A stretch of DNA of 64,000 bases from Dama dama (taxonomy: Eukaryota; Chordata; Mammalia; Artiodactyla; Cervidae), in NCBI RefSeq assembly GCF_033118175.1, contig NC_083692.1, positions 89,818,501 through 89,882,500 on the forward strand. Reading direction: 5' to 3'. Shown piece after piece: positions 60,030 to 64,000 of this stretch (the first letter of the stretch is position 1; each line of letters begins with the position of its first letter). The notes under the pieces are model-generated. The model saw nothing but the letters and a program-made list of their open reading frames with translations, did not search any database and had not been told where the DNA came from. The translations under genes and the position numbers were made by a program.

Positions 60030-60413
60030 GTTCCTTATACATGGAGCTTTAGGTTGTTCCCAGTCTTTCATGATTTTAAACAACATTGGAAAGAATGTCC
60101 TAATAGGTGTATCTTTGTTTACATGTGTGAATGTACCTGTAAGATAAATGATCAGAGTGGAATTGCTGGGACAGAGCATTTGAAAGTTGATGTTGCTAAA
60201 TTGCCTTTAAAAAGACTGCAGGAAACAAAGAGTACCTGCTTGCTAATACTAATCATTACCAATAGCAAAAGTGTTTTATGAAACTTTTAGATCATTGTTG
60301 TCATGGTGGTAAAAGTGGCAACTGCTTATAGTTTGCCCATTTTTCTAATAGGTTGTTGCTCTTTTTCTCATTGGTTTGTAAGGATTCTTTGTATATTAAG
60401 AAAATTTTCTGTA
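60030..60413 (-). repeat. Old L1M ORF2 fragment
   Basis: 'tttaggttgttcccagtctt', 'gtggaattgctgggacagag', 'taaattgcctttaaaaag' follow antisense L1 ORF2. Confidence 0.65.
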
Positions 60414-60427
60414 GCCAGTGATTTGAA

Positions 60428-60641
60428 GGCTTCCCTCGTGGCTCAGATAATAAAGAATCCACCTGCAATGCGGGAGACTTGAGTTTGATCTCTGGGTTGG
60501 GAAGATCCCCTGGAGGAGGGCATGGCAACCTACTTCAGTATTCTTGCCTGGAGAATCTCCATGGACAGAGTATCCTGGTGGGCTACAGTCCATGGGATTG
60601 CAAAGAGTTGGACATGACTGAGCAACTTAAGCACAGCAACA
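60428..60641 (+). mobile_element. Bov-tA-type SINE
   Basis: Flanked by the 14-bp duplication gccaRtgatttgaa (60414-60427 and 60642-60655), inside the L1M relic. Confidence 0.92.
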
Positions 60642-60655
60642 GCCAATGATTTGAA

Positions 60656-62195
60656 ATGCCATTTTTATTATATACCAAATTATAAATCCGCACTTGAGTC
60701 TGTTTCTGACTTTGTATTCTGTTCCATTGATCTGCTTATTGCTGCCTTTGTATCAAAGTTTTAAATGCTATAATATTTGCAAGTAGTCTGTATTACTTAT
60801 ATTAAGTAATTTAATCAAGATTTCCTCATTAATGTTCTTTCTGAAATATTCCCGGCAAGTTCTTAACACATACTTTGTGGTGTGAACTTTACTGGAAAGG
60901 GTGCAGAAAGAATTGACAGCTTTAAATTTTTCAAAGAGTATGTTTCTAAGAGTATGTTCCATTTATTCAAGTCATTTTCTGTGTCCTTCAGTGTTTTAAA
61001 GTTTTTTTTTTGTATAAAATATATGTATTTCTTATGAAATTTATTCCTAGCTATTTTCTTTTATTTCATTATAATTAAAATTGTTTTCAAATTTCTTTCT
61101 AGTATGTTTTCTAATTGCTTATTTGTTTATAGGAAAGCTGTTTATGTTTTCAATTGGCAACCTTACTAAACTCTAGGAACAATTCTAAAGAATTTTCCAG
61201 TTGATTGTTCTAGATTTTCATCTGCAAATCATAATAATTTTGCCTCTTTTCTAATTTTGTTTCTTTCTCACTTGATGGTCATTGTATCAGAGCAATTTGA
61301 TAAGTAATAGTGGTGTGATATTCATACTTTATTCTTGATTTCAATGTCATTGCTTTTATTACTGCACTGTGTGTGTGTTTCAGTATTTGCTTGTGCATAT
61401 TTAAAAGGTTTTTATCAGGGATACTGATTTTTAACTTAAAACATTTTTTAATGAAATGGCCCTAGTTTTCCTCCTTTAAGTCATTAATATGGTGAGTTGA
61501 ATCATATTATGCTGGACTTGGTTAATTTTTTTTTTTTTTTTTTAACGTGCTGGACTTGGTTAATTTTGAATCATTTTGATTCACAAATGAATCTCACTTT
61601 GTTATGGTAGACTGTATTCCATTAATGTGTTGCTAGATTCTGTTTGTCAATTTTTTTTTTTTTTTTAAGATTTTGGAATTAGTTGAATAAGTGATACTGG
61701 TTTGTAATTTTTTTTTCTGTACTACCATCTTCTGGTTAGTGTCTGTCACGGTTTCCTCATTTTTAAAGTGAAAACTTGCTTTCTCTTTATGTGCTCTAGA
61801 ACAATGTAAATTAGATTAGAGTTAACCTGCTTCTTAATGTTTGATATATAGTACCTGTGAAATCACTGGACCTTGATTTTAATTCAGTTATTCATTATTT
61901 CATTCATTTGTATATTTTGAGGGTGAACCAATTCTTGGACAGCTTTCTTCATTTGGTTAATATTTAAGTCTGATTTTCATAGACTGTTTAGGTCACTTTG
62001 GATGGTTTCATAATCTTTTGTATCTTCTAATTTCTGTGCTTATTTGTTTCATTCTTTTTTTCTAATTTTGTATATCAGTGCTTTCTTTTTCCCCCTGATC
62101 TGGTTAGTTTATATAATTTTTCTGTATTTGAATTTCTTCTTGCTTTGTGCTTTCCTTAGGCTTTTGTTGTTTTTGCTGCTGCTGCTGTTATTCTT
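60656..62195 (-). repeat. Old L1M ORF2 sequence
   Basis: Continuation of the antisense L1 relic: 'ttctgttccattgatctgct' near 60720, 'ttattcctagctattttctt' near 61044, 'cttcatttggttaatattta' near 61947. Broken by T runs (61530, 61650), so details are uncertain. Confidence 0.55.
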
Positions 62196-62212
62196 TTATG
62201 GATTTTCTCAGT

Positions 62213-62388
62213 TGCATGCTTAGTCGCTCAGTCGTCTGTGACTCTTTGCGACCCCATGGACTATATCCCTCTGTTCTTGGGATTCTCCAGACAAAAATAC
62301 TAGAGTGGGTAGCCATTCCCTTCTCCAGGAGATCTTCCCAACCCAGGGATTGAACTCGGGTCTCCTTTATTGTCTGAGCTATAAGAAT
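62213..62388 (-). mobile_element. Bov-tA-type SINE
   Basis: Antisense: 'cttagtcgctcagtcgtctg', 'ggagatcttcccaaccc', ending 'gtctgagctataag'. The tRNA-like head is shortened. Confidence 0.88.
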
Positions 62389-62389
62389 T

Positions 62390-63600
62390 CAAGACTGTAA
62401 ATTATCCTCTTAGCATTTCTTTAGCCATATTCTACATATCCTACATAGATTTTGCTATATAACATTTTTATTCTTGTTACAACTTGATATTCTGTCATTT
62501 CACTTTTGATTTTATTTTTTACTTAGCATTTGAGAGTTTTTTTATAAATCATATATAACTAAATTTTAAATGTTTTCTTTGTGGTGTAATAAACAGTTAT
62601 TATGACTATTTGAAAAGAAGATATATTCTCTGTTTTCAGGGCATAAAATTCAATCTGCAGTTATCTTTCTATATCTGTGAGGAATTGGTTCCAGGGTCAC
62701 ACACACCCCTCTACTCCCTTGCCATGGATTCCAAATCTTATATAAAATGGCACAGTATAGTCAGTTCTGTGTATCTGTGGGTTCTGCATTCATGGATGCA
62801 GAGGGCACATTGTATTTGTTCACTTCATCTTTTGGGGACTTAGGGGTGAACTGAAACTCCCTTTGTTCTGTCTCTGTTTATTTCTTTAATTCCTCTAGTT
62901 TCTTTGCCAATTTTAGTGCTGCATTATTTGGTAGATAAAATTCAAGTTATATCTTCATTGTAGTTATATGTTTATTGTCCAGTTATTTTACTTTGAAATT
63001 AACCTTAATATTGTGATCCTTTTTTGTTTGCATTTGCCTTGTGAGTTTCTTCATTGCTTTTCTTTCCACCTTTCTAAATCACTTTGTTTTAGATGCATTT
63101 CTTGGATGTGCCCTATGGCTGGATTTTGTTATTTTGATTTGTTATCAGTATTTTTCTTTAATAGGTGAATTTATCCCACTTTTTTGTACTAAAAATGACA
63201 TACACTTTATTTTCATATCATGCTTTCTCTTAAAATACATCTTTTTTAAACTTTCACTATAAATTGATGAATTTTTTGTTTGTATTCTTTTGATACTTTT
63301 TAAGTTTATAAGTTGTTTACTTAATGGGCACAATCTAACTTTATAGTATATACATATGTTCCTTGAGTTATCACATTTAAATAACTATCAATGGATTTCC
63401 ACTATAAAAGATAAAAACTTATATACCACTACTTTCCTCCTTCCCCTCCACCTGTTTTGTTGATACTAATCTTAGTTCTTCTAGGAGATACCGCTTACAC
63501 TTTAAAAATATTTAAATATTATCCCTCTTGTTACTTAGCAATATAGGATCATCCACTTAAACTATGTCCTGTTACATTTCCTGGATTTTACTTTTTCTAC
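62390..63600 (-). repeat. Old L1M sequence
   Basis: T-rich antisense L1-like DNA ('cttggatgtgccctatggct', 'ctttaataggtgaatttatc') on both sides of the Tigger-like remnant at 62640-62835. Confidence 0.45.
62640..62835 (+). mobile_element. Tigger-like DNA transposon remnant
   Basis: 'gtgaggaattggttccaggg', 'ttccaaatcttatataaaat' and 'tatctgtgggttctgcattc' resemble the 'ggattggttccaggacc' family of TcMar-Tigger-type elements. Confidence 0.5.
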
Positions 63601-63784
63601 ATTGTTGCAAATTATATTTGCATTCTATGCTATAACCACATTTTCTCCTTGTTCATACTGAGTTCTATATTTAAATAGGATTCTAGCTTCTTTATTCAAC
63701 TCCTGGAGTTTGAGCATTATTTTCAAGAAGAGTTCTTGGAAACTAAGTCCTAGCATTTTGGAAAATGTTTTTCTGTTGCTCTTA

Positions 63785-63903
63785 TGTTTGTTTTGGCCAC
63801 ACTGTATGGCATGTGGGATCTTAGTTGCCTGACCAGGGATCAAACCCATGCCCCCTGCAGTGGAAGTATGGAGTCTTAATCACTGGACCACCAAGGAAGC
63901 TCT
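63785..63903 (-). mobile_element. CHR-type SINE
   Basis: Antisense: 'ttttggccacactgtatggc', 'gatcttagttgcctgaccag', head 'ctggaccaccaaggaagct'. Confidence 0.8.
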
Positions 63904-64000
63904 GTCATGTTTATGTTTGAATGGCATTTGGCTAGATTAAAAAAAATTTGTTTAACACTTTTTCTCTTAATGAGTTTGTACACAGACCTAACATTGAAAA

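Larger units (their letters stand above)
58967..64000 (+). other. STYX: STYX intron 9 (continues beyond the window)
   Basis: A SINE close to the donor, a recent tandem duplication, then old L1M sequence with SINEs. No coding segment resembling the expected STYX C-terminus was found. Confidence 0.75.

Noticed and set aside
58967..64000. STYX exon 10 within the window
   Set aside because: I looked for a frame beginning with the expected EYEAIYLAKL-like residues after an AG and found none. The region is L1M and SINE sequence.

Overview
The window is nuclear DNA from a ruminant, most likely a bovid such as cattle, yak, sheep or goat. BovB (RTE-type) LINEs, Bov-tA/Bov-A2 SINEs, CHR-type tRNA-derived SINEs and a young bovine-type L1 are all present, in an AT-rich background with two CpG islands. 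The exact species cannot be decided from the sequence alone. There are no bacterial features.

Two protein-coding genes lie head to tail on the + strand. The first is PSMC6 (Rpt4/S10b, an AAA+ ATPase of the 26S proteasome base). It has 14 coding exons between 1482 and 25306, which join in phase to an intact 389-codon frame. An in-frame upstream ATG at 1440 would add 14 residues. Its promoter is a CpG island at about 1250-1770 and its poly(A) signal is at 25665. About 1.6 kb of intergenic DNA follows. The second gene is STYX, a catalytically dead dual-specificity phosphatase homologue. Its CpG-island promoter lies at about 27300-28200 and its start codon at 27908. Nine coding exons (168 codons) are present up to 58966, and the C-terminal exons lie beyond the window. 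The genes do not form an operon or pathway. Their order is only consistent with the PSMC6-STYX neighbourhood I recall from other mammals.

Most of the rest is transposon-derived. BovB copies occur at 1-939 (+), 8545-9150 (+), 14201-18961 (-, with a second BovB nested in it at 18043-18808, +), 38790-39275 (+), 42915-44868 (+) and 50505-53925 (-). A 2-kb 5'-truncated L1 lies at 31029-33037 (-). Old L1M, L2, MIR and Tigger-like relics fill the large introns. More than twenty ruminant SINEs are present, many with visible target-site duplications. STYX intron 1 (13.9 kb) and the DNA after exon 9 are almost entirely old LINE sequence plus SINEs.

The most interesting findings are structural. They are a U6 snRNA-L1 chimeric retrocopy with target-site duplications (4989-5613), a 43-bp L1 micro-insertion with a 17-bp duplication (34098-34174), a four-layer nest of transposons in PSMC6 intron 12, a compound inverted SINE insertion, a three-unit SINE array inserted as one block, a 238-bp near-identical dispersed duplication in STYX intron 3, a 169-bp tandem duplication in STYX intron 9, and a strong-context upstream ORF before STYX. 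I found no evidence of an undescribed multi-gene system.
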